From: an uncultured Geobacteraceae bacterium
GTDB taxonomy: Bacteria; Desulfobacterota; Desulfuromonadia; Geobacterales; Pseudopelobacteraceae
Assembly (NCBI GenBank): GCA_903879825.1
Contig: CAIRND010000680.1
Location: 1-7,250 of the forward strand
Direction of reading: 5' to 3'
Length of the DNA: 7,250 bases
Part shown: in pieces, positions 1-6,328 of the stretch
How positions within the stretch are numbered: position 1 is the stretch's first letter
Layout: the number at the start of each line of letters is the position of its first letter
Position numbers and translations under genes: made by a program
The notes under the pieces: model-generated
Seen by the model: the letters and a program-made list of their open reading frames with translations, nothing else
Told to the model about the DNA's origin: nothing
Databases searched by the model: none

Positions 1-118
1 AACATAACCCAGTCCTCCCGCTCACATGGTGCTGGGTTTATCGTTACGTAGTACAATTACACTGGTCTACTATCGGGTACGCTGGTATTTTTACCTGAAT
101 ATAGGGGAGACTGTAACA

Positions 119-382
119 ATGGAAAGCGAAATAGTACCAAGTGATATTTTCAAAAAGTATGTATGTGACACTGTCGCATTAGAACAGAATAAGGCCCGTT
201 CATCGTCAAAAGTCGCTCTCGTAAAGCGATTTTGGGTGGTCGCCCAATATGATGTTTGCGTGGTTACATCCAGAGCAGTCACTGTTGCGCTACTTAATGA
301 TTCAGGTATTCCACATGAATTAGCAGCCGGGTATGATAAACTAATTCAGGATGCAACTCGCAGATATAGTGAGGGGATATGA
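119..382 (+). CDS. Hypothetical protein, 87 aa
   Basis: I do not recognise this protein. The start at 119 is preferred over an in-frame ATG at 26 because AGGGGAGA (103-110) lies 8 bases before it, while the upstream ATG has no comparable site. The product is small and probably soluble. It has a basic middle segment (around residues 26-38, KARSSSKVALVKRFW), a short beta-like hydrophobic stretch (YDVCVVTSRAVTVALL), then a helical C-terminus (HELAAGYDKLIQDATRRY). No signal peptide or membrane segment is evident. Its TGA overlaps the ATG of the next gene (ATGA at 379-382), which indicates translational coupling. Reality of the gene is supported by the ribosome site and the coupling; function is unknown. 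Confidence 0.6.
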   Translation: MESEIVPSDIFKKYVCDTVALEQNKARSSSKVALVKRFWVVAQYDVCVVTSRAVTVALLNDSGIPHELAAGYDKLIQDATRRYSEGI

Positions 383-531
383 GCACTAAAATACACCTGC
401 TTGGCCTTTCTGCCGTATTAGATGAACACGGCACCCCCGCAGATATTGCAACCGCCCTCATGGAAATTTTACAAAATCGGGGATATACCTATGAAGAAAT
501 TAACGAGGTCGCCAGTTCAATGTTGGCTTAA
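379..531 (+). CDS. Hypothetical small protein, 50 aa
   Basis: An unrecognised 50-residue protein, MSTKIHLLGL to the C-terminal ASSMLA. It starts inside the stop codon of the 87-aa gene (ATGA), with GAGGGG (371-376) just upstream, so the two are very likely co-translated. The sequence looks like two amphipathic helices (PADIATALMEILQNRG and YEEINEVASSMLA) joined by a short turn, which suggests a small folded helical protein. A shared task with the 87-aa protein is plausible from the coupling, but nothing in either sequence identifies it. Confidence 0.55.
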   Translation: MSTKIHLLGLSAVLDEHGTPADIATALMEILQNRGYTYEEINEVASSMLA

Positions 532-697
532 TATTTTGATTGCCCGTGTCAAGTGACCTGACCTTTGAGGTATAATCTACAATCGGGCATTTGCAGTAAA
601 AGGTGCTACAAAAAGGGATAGAAACCAAGCATGGACTCAACTGATTTTATTTGTTTATGGTCTCTTTTCAGGTTTTTGTATTCTACTCTGTGACATT
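532..697. other. Short gene-free stretch between convergent genes
   Basis: Apart from the TATAAT box described separately, I see no gene here. TGCCCG (541-546) and CGGGCA (584-589) are complementary, but they are 37 bases apart and have no following T-run on either strand, so I do not call a terminator. The segment separates the converging 50-aa gene and the IHF-like gene. Confidence 0.4.
548..576 (+). promoter_or_regulatory. Possible promoter with perfect -10 TATAAT
   Basis: TATAAT at 571-576 matches the sigma-70 -10 consensus exactly, but the hexamer 17 bases upstream (GTCAAG, 548-553) is a poor -35. GTCA-AG-TGAC (548-557) is an imperfect dyad just upstream that could be a regulator site. 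There is no convincing gene downstream on this strand: a 20-codon ORF from ATG 631 is preceded by AAAGGGAT, but it is too short to call. A small RNA or a chance match are both possible. Confidence 0.22.
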
Positions 698-1006
698 TTA
701 TAGTTTTTCACACAACAATTCGTCCAGATCGCACCGATTTAAAGACTTTTTCAAAACAGAACTGGCTTTAAAGCTTAAAATACGACGACTTTCAATAATA
801 ATGGTCTCGCCCGTCTGTGGATTCCGCCCTTTCCGCTCTTTCTTCTGCTGAACTTCAAAGTTTCCAAAACCGGCAATCTTTATTTTCTCTCCAGTTTCCA
901 ACGTCCTTTTTAAAAGAGAAAAAACAGTTTCTAAAAGTTCGTTCGAAACTTTTTTTGAAAAGCCTGTGGTTTCTTGGATATTTTCTGCTATGTCAGCCTT
1001 AACCAT
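698..1006 (-). CDS. ihfA: Integration host factor alpha-like DNA-bending protein (HU/IHF family), 102 aa
   Basis: A nucleoid-associated protein expected to act as a dimer that inserts beta-arms into the DNA minor groove and bends it sharply. The whole family fold is present: N-terminal helices (KADIAENIQETTGFSKKVSNELLETVFSLLKRTLE), the signature GEKIKIAGFGNFEV (about residues 39-52), and the arm tip GRNPQTGE, whose proline is the intercalating residue of the family. Length is normal (E. coli IhfA is 99 aa), with a slightly longer C-terminus. The KADI...GFSKK start resembles IHF-alpha more than HU. The ATG at 1006 is preceded on the minus strand by a GGGGGG run 6-8 bases away, a strong ribosome site. 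It stands alone rather than next to pheT, the usual chromosomal neighbour of ihfA, so it may be an accessory paralogue. A 14-bp palindrome and a long repeat array lie upstream of it. Confidence 0.88.
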   Translation of the reverse strand: MVKADIAENIQETTGFSKKVSNELLETVFSLLKRTLETGEKIKIAGFGNFEVQQKKERKGRNPQTGETIIIESRRILSFKASSVLKKSLNRCDLDELLCEKL

Positions 1007-1035
1007 TACGATATCCCCCCTAAACGTTCTAATGC

Positions 1036-1049
1036 GCTGATATATCAGC
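1036..1049. promoter_or_regulatory. Perfect 14-bp palindrome upstream of the IHF-like gene
   Basis: GCTGATATATCAGC is fully self-complementary and sits about 30 bases upstream of the minus-strand start codon at 1006, where an operator or the -10 region would be expected. The TATATC half could serve as a -10. Regulation, possibly by the IHF-like product itself or an unknown repressor, is inferred from position and symmetry only. Confidence 0.4.
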
Positions 1050-1289
1050 TAAAATATTCAACAGAAAATAGAACTTTTAATCCTTTTATAATATATTTGC
1101 TTTAGTGCCTGACTCCTGCGTGGCGTAGCTATGTTCGCAAGTTATTATGGATAAACATCAATATGTGTATATAAACCTCAACATAACTCTATAAGAATCA
1201 ATACGAACATATAGGCGTCAACATGTGCTTATAAACATAAATAAATACATGTAAACACGTATAGATACCTGTAAATATAAATACATACA

Positions 1290-1335
1290 TATAAACACCA
1301 TTATAGACCTATAAATATAAATATTGGTGTTTATA
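1290..1335. repeat. 11-bp inverted repeat inside the array
   Basis: TATAAACACCA (1290-1300) and TGGTGTTTATA (1325-1335) are perfect reverse complements around a 24-base centre. The pairing can extend three more bases inward after one mismatch. One arm is the start of a 20-bp unit and the other spans the junction of units 9 and 10, so one motif appears in reverse orientation there. It could form a hairpin or a two-sided binding site. Confidence 0.5.
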
Positions 1336-1367
1336 CATAAATATAGTTCTATATTAGTGCGTATATA

Positions 1368-1381
1368 AACGTATATACGTT
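1368..1381. repeat. 14-bp palindrome at the right end of the array
   Basis: AACGTATATACGTT is perfectly self-complementary and lies where the 20-bp repeat fades out. The left-hand context ATATAAACGTAT (1363-1374) recurs at 1401-1412, 38 bases away and therefore out of register with the array. It may be a boundary or protein site; chance is not excluded in such AT-rich DNA. Confidence 0.35.
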
Positions 1382-1561
1382 AACGATCTAACCATCTGAA
1401 ATATAAACGTATTATTTCCAATGCATTGCTTGCCCAGTTTTTATGTATAAGTTGATACCTTTTCGGAAAATATATAAATACAAAGTCTGAAAAACTCAGC
1501 ACTGCATATTTTACGATTAAAATGCCTCTCACAAAAAATGAGTTAATGGGGAAGACCGAGA

Positions 1562-1810
1562 ATGTGGAATGTCAATTATCTGTTTGTCTTCTCAGCACTC
1601 CCTGAACTGATGAAGCTGTATAGTTTGCTAACACAGAATAGTGTCCTTCCAGAAGATGAAGTCCGACATGGCATCAATAATTGCCAAGAATGTCGGGTGA
1701 ACTGCATGGCGCTACATGAGCATGCGGTCAACATATCAGGATTATCGCGCAATTTCCAAAATAAATCACACAACTCCATATTACGACCATTGGCACTGCA
1801 AACAAAATAA
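1562..1810 (+). CDS. Doubtful small ORF, 82 aa, with cysteine cluster
   Basis: I do not recognise this product. An ATG at 1562 follows GGGGAAG (1548-1554) at a reasonable distance. The central part, ELMKLYSLLTQNSVLPEDEVRHGINNCQECRVNCMALHEHAV, looks protein-like and carries a CxxCxxxC cluster with nearby histidines that could bind metal. The first 14 and last 20 residues look less convincing. A second reading frame from ATG 1522 (MPLTKNELMGKTENVECQ...) stops at about 1605, right where the good part of this ORF begins. That would fit a decayed, frameshifted gene. It could equally be a spurious ORF. Confidence 0.28.
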   Translation: MWNVNYLFVFSALPELMKLYSLLTQNSVLPEDEVRHGINNCQECRVNCMALHEHAVNISGLSRNFQNKSHNSILRPLALQTK

Positions 1811-1811
1811 C

Positions 1812-1857
1812 ATCTTGATACTTTCTTGATACTATCCACTCCTATCTTGACACCTTC
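1812..1857 (+). promoter_or_regulatory. Three phased direct repeats, candidate response-regulator operator and promoter
   Basis: The 14-base motif (A/T)TCTTGA(T/C)AC(T/C)(T/A)TC occurs at 1812-1825, 1823-1836 and 1844-1857. The offsets are 11 and 21 bases, one and two helical turns. OmpR-family regulators such as KdpE bind head-to-tail repeats with about this spacing, and a KdpE-type gene is in the operon downstream. The third copy contains TTGACA (1847-1852), a perfect -35. No good -10 follows (the best, GCTATT at 1872-1877, is weak and 19 bases away), which fits an activator-dependent promoter. Binding by this KdpE is inference. Confidence 0.5.
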
Positions 1858-1897
1858 TTTATGCACAAAGAGCTATTGTTGCATCATGGAGGTGGTT

Positions 1898-2107
1898 ATG
1901 AAAGTTTATCTGTTTGATGCCAATAGCGGCCTGTATGAAGGTGAAGATTTCTGGGACACCGAGGACGTGCGAGAAGCAGAGGGTGCCACGAGCGTTGCCC
2001 CACCCATGGTGCATATGGGACGATTGCCGGTCTTTGACCGGACAGATCACTGCTGGAAGCTGGTTCCAACTGGCAACTTGAACAAAGCGGTTGGCCACAA
2101 TGATTGA
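1898..2107 (+). CDS. Conserved-looking small protein upstream of the K+ transporter, 69 aa
   Basis: A small acidic soluble protein starting MKVYLFDANSGLYEGEDFWD. The start at 1898 is chosen because GGAGG (1888-1892) lies 5 bases before it; in-frame ATGs further upstream (1826, 1886) lack such a site. The pattern KVYLFD...GLY.GEDF, then TSVAPP, a GxxPVFD motif and a conserved-type tryptophan resembles short hypothetical proteins I associate with permease or phage contexts, but no function is known to me. Its last codons overlap the transporter gene by 8 bases (ATG at 2100, TGA at 2105-2107), implying translational coupling. It may help express or regulate the transporter; this is inferred from position only. 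Confidence 0.72.
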   Translation: MKVYLFDANSGLYEGEDFWDTEDVREAEGATSVAPPMVHMGRLPVFDRTDHCWKLVPTGNLNKAVGHND

Positions 2108-4079
2108 AGATGAACTGAGACCTACATCATTTGTCGGCAAGACCTTTCGTGCCATATTCGGTTCTCCGAAATATTTGAAAGACCCGCACTTGTTTCACAA
2201 AATGGCACTGATTCCTGTTCTGGCTTGGGTTGGCCTCGGCGCCGACGGTCTGTCGTCATCGGCCTACGGCCCTGAAGAAGCGTTCAAGGCTCTGGGAGAG
2301 CATATATATTTAGCGGTTTTTCTCGGTTTAGCAACAGCATTGACCGTTTTCATCATTTCCTACGCGTATTCCCGTATTATTGAACATTTTCCTCATGGTG
2401 GTGGTGGGTACATCGTTGCTACCCACATGCTGGGAGAAAAGGCCGGCGTCGTCTCTGGCAGCGCCTTGCTGGTGGATTACGTCCTGACCATCACTGTTTC
2501 GATAGCATCCTGCGTTGATGCACTCTTTAGTTATGTGCCACAGCCATTACACCAATACAAAGTGCCGGTGGCCTGTTTTCTTGCCGTATTTTTGATCATT
2601 CTCAACATCAGAGGGGTCAAGGAGTCCATCGCGGTAATGGCGCCTATTTTCATGGTTTTCGTTGTAACCCATATTGTTTTGCTTGTTTATGGCGTGAGCG
2701 CTCATGCTGACCAGATTCTGCCGTTAGCAGGAGAAATTAAACGTGGATTCCATCATGATATGGGGACTATTGGAGGACTCGGGATTCTGCTCTTGTTCCT
2801 CCGCGCCTATTCACTTGGGGGCGGTACCTACACCGGCATCGAGGCGGTTTCCAATGGCCTGCAGATTATGCGCGAGCCTCGGGTGAAAACCGGCAAACGC
2901 ACGATGGTTTACATGGCTACTTCTCTGGCATTCACTGCCGGAGTGCTTTTTATCTGTTACGCCTTGGTTGGAGTCAAGCCTGTGGATGGCAAGACGCTTA
3001 ATGCGGTGCTTGCTGATGGGCTCTTTGCCCATTGGCCGATGGGTAGTACGTTGGCCTTTATTACCATTTTTTCTGAAGGCGCTCTTTTGCTGGTGGCAGC
3101 CCAAACCGGCTTTGTGGATGGGCCACGTGTCATGGCCAACATGGCGGTTGACTCCTGGTTTCCGCATCGTTTTGCCGCATTGTCAGTTCGCCTGACCATG
3201 CGCAACGGCATCATGCTGATGGGTCTCGCAACGATTGTATTACTGGTCTACACCCGCGGTTCGGTATCTGCCCTGGTGGTAATGTACTCCATTAATGTTT
3301 TTGTAACCTTTTCACTGTCGCAGTTGGGCATGTCTAAATTTTTCATCCTGAGACGTAAGGAGGATCCCCAGTGGTTTCGTCATTTAATGGTTCACCTTGT
3401 GGGATTACTGCTCTGCGTTACTATCTTGATCATTACCACATTTGAAAAATTCGCTGAAGGAGGATGGCTGACACTTGTCATTACTTCCGTAGTTATCGGG
3501 CTTTGCTACATGATCAAGGGACACTATGTGAGGGTTCGTCAGGGCATGAAAGATCTGGACGATACTCTGCTTGACGTACCGATATCGCAACATGGTGAGC
3601 CACTAACAATTGACAAAAATGCTCCGACAGCTATCCAACTGGTCTCAGGATATAGTGGTTTCGGTATCCACACGCTTTTCTCTATCATGTCTACCTTCCC
3701 TAAAACCTATCGAAATGTCGTCTTTGTATCAGTAGCCATGATTGATTCCGGTTCTTTTAAAGGAGCTGAAGAGATCGAGGCGCTTGAGCTGTCGGTAAGG
3801 ACCAGCTTGGAGAAATATGTGGCAATGGCTCATAAGCTGGGCCTGGCCGCTGAGTATCGAACGGCTTTGGCTACCGATGTTGTGGAGAGCGCGGTTGAAC
3901 TCTGCAAGGAGACGGCTGTGGAGTTTCCTCGTTCAACCGTTTTTACGGGCCAGATTACCTTCAGGCTTGAAAAATTTTATCACCGCCTGCTGCATAACGA
4001 GACCGCCTTTGCCATCCAGCGCCGTCTCCAATGGGACGGGTTAACAACTGTGATTATGCCGATCAGGGTGAGAACATAA
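2100..4079 (+). CDS. KimA-like APC-superfamily potassium transporter, 659 aa
   Basis: An inner-membrane permease of the amino acid-polyamine-organocation superfamily, closest in layout to the KimA (YdaO)/KUP-type potassium importers. After a short cytosolic N-terminus come GLGADGLSSSAYGPEEA (residues 45-61) and FPHGGGGYIVA (97-107), the unwound-helix and substrate-site motifs of this group. About a dozen hydrophobic segments follow to about residue 473. The C-terminal ~140 residues are soluble with a USP-like look, including VVFVSVAMIDSG (540-551) and WDGLTTVIMPIRV (645-657). KimA proteins also carry a cytosolic C-terminal domain that regulates transport. ATG 2100 is used; TTG at 2091 would add three residues. 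It is translationally coupled to the 69-aa gene and followed 43 bases later by KdpD/KdpE-type genes, which supports potassium over amino acids as substrate. An amino-acid permease remains the alternative. Confidence 0.8.
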   Translation: MIEDELRPTSFVGKTFRAIFGSPKYLKDPHLFHKMALIPVLAWVGLGADGLSSSAYGPEEAFKALGEHIYLAVFLGLATALTVFIISYAYSRIIEHFPHGGGGYIVATHMLGEKAGVVSGSALLVDYVLTITVSIASCVDALFSYVPQPLHQYKVPVACFLAVFLIILNIRGVKESIAVMAPIFMVFVVTHIVLLVYGVSAHADQILPLAGEIKRGFHHDMGTIGGLGILLLFLRAYSLGGGTYTGIEAVSNGLQIMREPRVKTGKRTMVYMATSLAFTAGVLFICYALVGVKPVDGKTLNAVLADGLFAHWPMGSTLAFITIFSEGALLLVAAQTGFVDGPRVMANMAVDSWFPHRFAALSVRLTMRNGIMLMGLATIVLLVYTRGSVSALVVMYSINVFVTFSLSQLGMSKFFILRRKEDPQWFRHLMVHLVGLLLCVTILIITTFEKFAEGGWLTLVITSVVIGLCYMIKGHYVRVRQGMKDLDDTLLDVPISQHGEPLTIDKNAPTAIQLVSGYSGFGIHTLFSIMSTFPKTYRNVVFVSVAMIDSGSFKGAEEIEALELSVRTSLEKYVAMAHKLGLAAEYRTALATDVVESAVELCKETAVEFPRSTVFTGQITFRLEKFYHRLLHNETAFAIQRRLQWDGLTTVIMPIRVRT

Positions 4080-4122
4080 TTCTGCTACTGACATCATTCC
4101 GGTTCAAGGGTAAGATTATCCC

Positions 4123-5607
4123 ATGAAGATTACTCACTCACTACCCGGCTATCTCGGAGCCGTCACCCTTGTAGCATTGGCATCATTGCTGTGTGAAGTA
4201 GTACGCACATCCATCGCTCCAACCAACATGGTGATGCTATACCTTCTCGCTGTGGTACTGGCGGCTGCTCGGCTTGGGCTGAGACCAGCCATTTTGAGTG
4301 CATTTCTGTCGGTTCTCGCTTTTGACTTTCTTTTTATCCCACCTCGCTTCTCTCTTCGGGTTTCGGATACTGAGTATTTGATAACCTTCTTTGCCCTTTT
4401 TGTCGTGGGCATCGTCATCAGTTCCCTTGTCGCACAGATCCGGGAGAAGATTGATCAAGTCAAACGGCAAGAAGCTCGAACAAGCAGCCTCTATTACCTT
4501 ACCCGCGACTTGTCAGTGGCCGCTGATGTACCGGCAGTCATTGGTGCTTTACAACGAGCTGTACTCCGCAACCTTGGTTCCCGTCTGGCTGTTGTACTCG
4601 GTTTTGAAAACAAACTTGAGGTGGTTGATATTCCCACGACATTTCCTCTTAATGACGGTAGTGTTGATATTGCCACGTGGGTAATGAAAAGCGGTCGGCG
4701 TGCCGGAAAAGGAACATCTGCATATTCTGATTCTTCGTTTATGTTTGTTCCGATCAAGACCGGGAGCCAAGCTGTTGGAGCAATGGTCATTGAAGAAGGT
4801 GATACGTCACTGGCTGAAAACCTTCAGCTGATCGAGGCATTTTCCGGTCAGGCAGCAATGGCACTTGAAAGAGTACGTCTGTCGCAGCAAGCCGAGGAAA
4901 CACGAATACTTCACCAGAAGAATCATTTGGAGCAGGCACTTCTGAACTCAATCTCCCATGATCTGCGCACACCGTTAGTGACCATATCGGGGGTTCTCGA
5001 CTTATTATTGAACAATGACCACATGTACGACACAGACGAGCGGCGGGCCATGCTTTCGGCCGCTTCTGAAGAAGCATGCCGCCTTAACCGTTTTGTTGGA
5101 AGTCTGCTCGACATGACCCGGATTGAGGCGGGAGTGCTTTCCCCTCGGTTTGCCGTCTGCGATATGGATGAAATTATCGGATGCGCTATTGGGGGGGTTG
5201 AACAGCGTTTAGGTAACCATCACATTGTGACATCATTAGAACCAAATGTTCCTTTGGTCTCTGTTGACCTGGCTCTATTGACTCAGGCACTTGTAAATTT
5301 GCTGGACAATGCCATAAAGCATTCACCCGAAGATTCTGACATCTCGTTATCGGCACGGCTTGAAGGGGCATCCGTCATTCTCGCCGTGTGTGATAGTGGG
5401 CCAGGAGTACCCATCGGTGAGGAAGAACTCATTTTCGATAAGTTTCATCGTGTTACGGTTCCGGAGAAAACGGGAGGTACTGGCTTGGGGCTTTCCATAG
5501 CTAAAGGGATTATTGATGCTCATAAGGGAAAAATTACCGCTTCAAATAGGGTAGAGGGTGGATTAATGGTAGAAGTAATGTTGCCTGCAGGGGAGCTGAA
5601 CCAATGA
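4123..5607 (+). CDS. kdpD: KdpD-type sensor histidine kinase lacking the N-terminal KdpD/USP half, 494 aa
   Basis: A membrane sensor kinase that would phosphorylate the KdpE-type regulator encoded next. Four membrane helices (about residues 10-106) form the KdpD DUF4118 module, with the typical FIPPRFSLRVSDTEYLITF at 71-89. A GAF-like domain follows (about 120-250). Then come the HisKA phosphoacceptor SHDLRTPL (His279), N-box NLLDNAIKHSP (392-402), G1 DSGPGVP (424-430), FDKFHR (438-443) and G2 GGTGLGLSIAKGI (451-463). All catalytic motifs are intact. E. coli KdpD is 894 aa; the missing ~400 residues are the cytosolic KdpD domain with its Walker motifs and the USP domain. The start at 4123 has AAGGG (4106-4110) 12 bases upstream, rather far. 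Only 43 bases separate it from the permease stop, so there is no room for the missing half: this is a genuinely short form. Confidence 0.9.
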   Translation: MKITHSLPGYLGAVTLVALASLLCEVVRTSIAPTNMVMLYLLAVVLAAARLGLRPAILSAFLSVLAFDFLFIPPRFSLRVSDTEYLITFFALFVVGIVISSLVAQIREKIDQVKRQEARTSSLYYLTRDLSVAADVPAVIGALQRAVLRNLGSRLAVVLGFENKLEVVDIPTTFPLNDGSVDIATWVMKSGRRAGKGTSAYSDSSFMFVPIKTGSQAVGAMVIEEGDTSLAENLQLIEAFSGQAAMALERVRLSQQAEETRILHQKNHLEQALLNSISHDLRTPLVTISGVLDLLLNNDHMYDTDERRAMLSAASEEACRLNRFVGSLLDMTRIEAGVLSPRFAVCDMDEIIGCAIGGVEQRLGNHHIVTSLEPNVPLVSVDLALLTQALVNLLDNAIKHSPEDSDISLSARLEGASVILAVCDSGPGVPIGEEELIFDKFHRVTVPEKTGGTGLGLSIAKGIIDAHKGKITASNRVEGGLMVEVMLPAGELNQ

Positions 5608-5620
5608 CAGAGGGTCGCTG

Positions 5621-6325
5621 ATGAATACAGACAAACAGTTCCGCATATTGGTCATTGAAGATGAACTACCGATTCGTCGTTTTCTTCGTACTATTTTGGA
5701 AACCGAATTCACAATCCATTTGGCAGAAGATGGGCATTCCGGTCTTGCTGCAGCGGCAACGACAAAACCGGATGTGATTCTACTGGACCTTGGCCTGCCC
5801 GATCTTGATGGTATTGAGGTAATCAAACGTATTCGTGAGTGGTCTGCGGTACCTATAATTGTATTGTCTGTTCGGGAGAGGGAGGATGACAAGGTCGCTG
5901 CTCTGGATGCCGGTGCCGATGATTATCTTTCAAAGCCCTTCGGTGTCAACGAGTTACTGGCCAGAATTCGTGCGTCTCTGAGAAGAACACTACTGCAGAC
6001 ACCGGAGCCAATATTTGCCAGTGGTGATCTCATAGTAGACCTGTCAAGTCGTAGGGTCACTTCATACGGCATTGAGATACCGCTAACCCCGACTGAGTAC
6101 GATATTTTACGACTATTAGTCACCCATGCCGGAAAGGTGCTTACTCACAGCCAGATACTTAAAGAAGTATGGGGAATTGCATATTTGGAACAGCCCCACG
6201 TACTACGAGTTAACATAAGCAATTTACGACATAAGATAGAATCAGACCCATCACGACCAAAGCACATTATTACAGAGCCTGGCGTGGGCTATCGGCTTAA
6301 AACATCTTATTGTGGTTCTGAATAA
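5621..6325 (+). CDS. kdpE: KdpE-type response regulator (OmpR family), 234 aa
   Basis: A DNA-binding response regulator, the partner of the preceding kinase. The receiver domain (residues 7-120) has the acidic pair E13-D14, phosphoacceptor D56 in LLDLGLPDLDGIE, S83 in IVLSVRE, and K105 in DDYLSKPFG. The winged-helix domain (about 131-228) contains PLTPTEYDILRLLVTHAGKVLTH, the recognition-helix region LRVNISNLRHKIE and the wing ITEPGVGYRL. Length and sequence closely follow E. coli KdpE (LDLGLPDxDGIE, RxWSAVPxIVLS, KPFG). The ATG at 5621 follows AGAGGGT (5608-5614) and lies 13 bases after the kinase stop, so the two are one transcription unit. Likely targets are its own operon, including the permease, since kdpFABC is absent from the window. 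Confidence 0.93.
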   Translation: MNTDKQFRILVIEDELPIRRFLRTILETEFTIHLAEDGHSGLAAAATTKPDVILLDLGLPDLDGIEVIKRIREWSAVPIIVLSVREREDDKVAALDAGADDYLSKPFGVNELLARIRASLRRTLLQTPEPIFASGDLIVDLSSRRVTSYGIEIPLTPTEYDILRLLVTHAGKVLTHSQILKEVWGIAYLEQPHVLRVNISNLRHKIESDPSRPKHIITEPGVGYRLKTSYCGSE

Positions 6326-6328
6326 GGC

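Larger units (their letters stand above)
1151..1390. repeat. Degenerate direct-repeat array, exact 20-bp period, 10-12 units, no spacers
   Basis: Units begin at 1151, 1171, 1191, 1211, 1231, 1251, 1271, 1291, 1311 and 1331, with weaker ones at 1351 and 1371. The consensus starts ATAAACAT(A/C)AATA and ends in CAT or CCT. The TA at unit positions 2-3 and the A at position 13 are kept in all twelve, and the final T in the first ten. No insertion or deletion breaks the 20-base register over 240 bases, although individual units differ at many positions. Units 1-4 share TCAA at positions 8-11. There are no spacers, so this is not CRISPR. The form resembles iterons or a centromere/regulator-binding array. 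It lies upstream of the IHF-like gene, but no replication or partition gene is in view. Function is unknown. Confidence 0.8.
1007..1561. other. AT-rich gene-free region containing the 20-bp array
   Basis: No coding sequence can be supported here on either strand. The left portion (1007-1100) should hold the promoter of the minus-strand IHF-like gene. The middle holds the array and palindromes listed separately. The right portion (1413-1561) is AT-rich and shows no recognisable element. The base composition is clearly more AT-rich than the potassium operon. Confidence 0.6.

Noticed and set aside
6..38. Rho-independent terminator from AACCCAG (6-12) and CTGGGTT (32-38)
   Set aside because: The 7-bp stem is perfect, but the loop is 19 bases and only three Ts follow, so it is a weak candidate, and the upstream gene is outside the window.
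541..589. Stem-loop from TGCCCG and CGGGCA
   Set aside because: A six-base stem with a 37-base loop and no T-tract is expected by chance; no RNA family motif is recognisable.
651..851. Plus-strand ORF of 66 aa
   Set aside because: It lies opposite the clear IHF-like gene, has no ribosome site and no protein-like features.
1151..1390. CRISPR array
   Set aside because: The 20-bp units follow one another directly with no unique spacers and are too divergent from each other; no cas gene is visible.
1576..1866. Minus-strand ORF of 96 aa
   Set aside because: No homology or ribosome site is evident, and it crosses the phased promoter repeats of the plus-strand operon.
2811..3214. Minus-strand ORFs inside the permease gene
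   Set aside because: They are antisense shadows of a strongly supported coding frame and have no recognisable domains.
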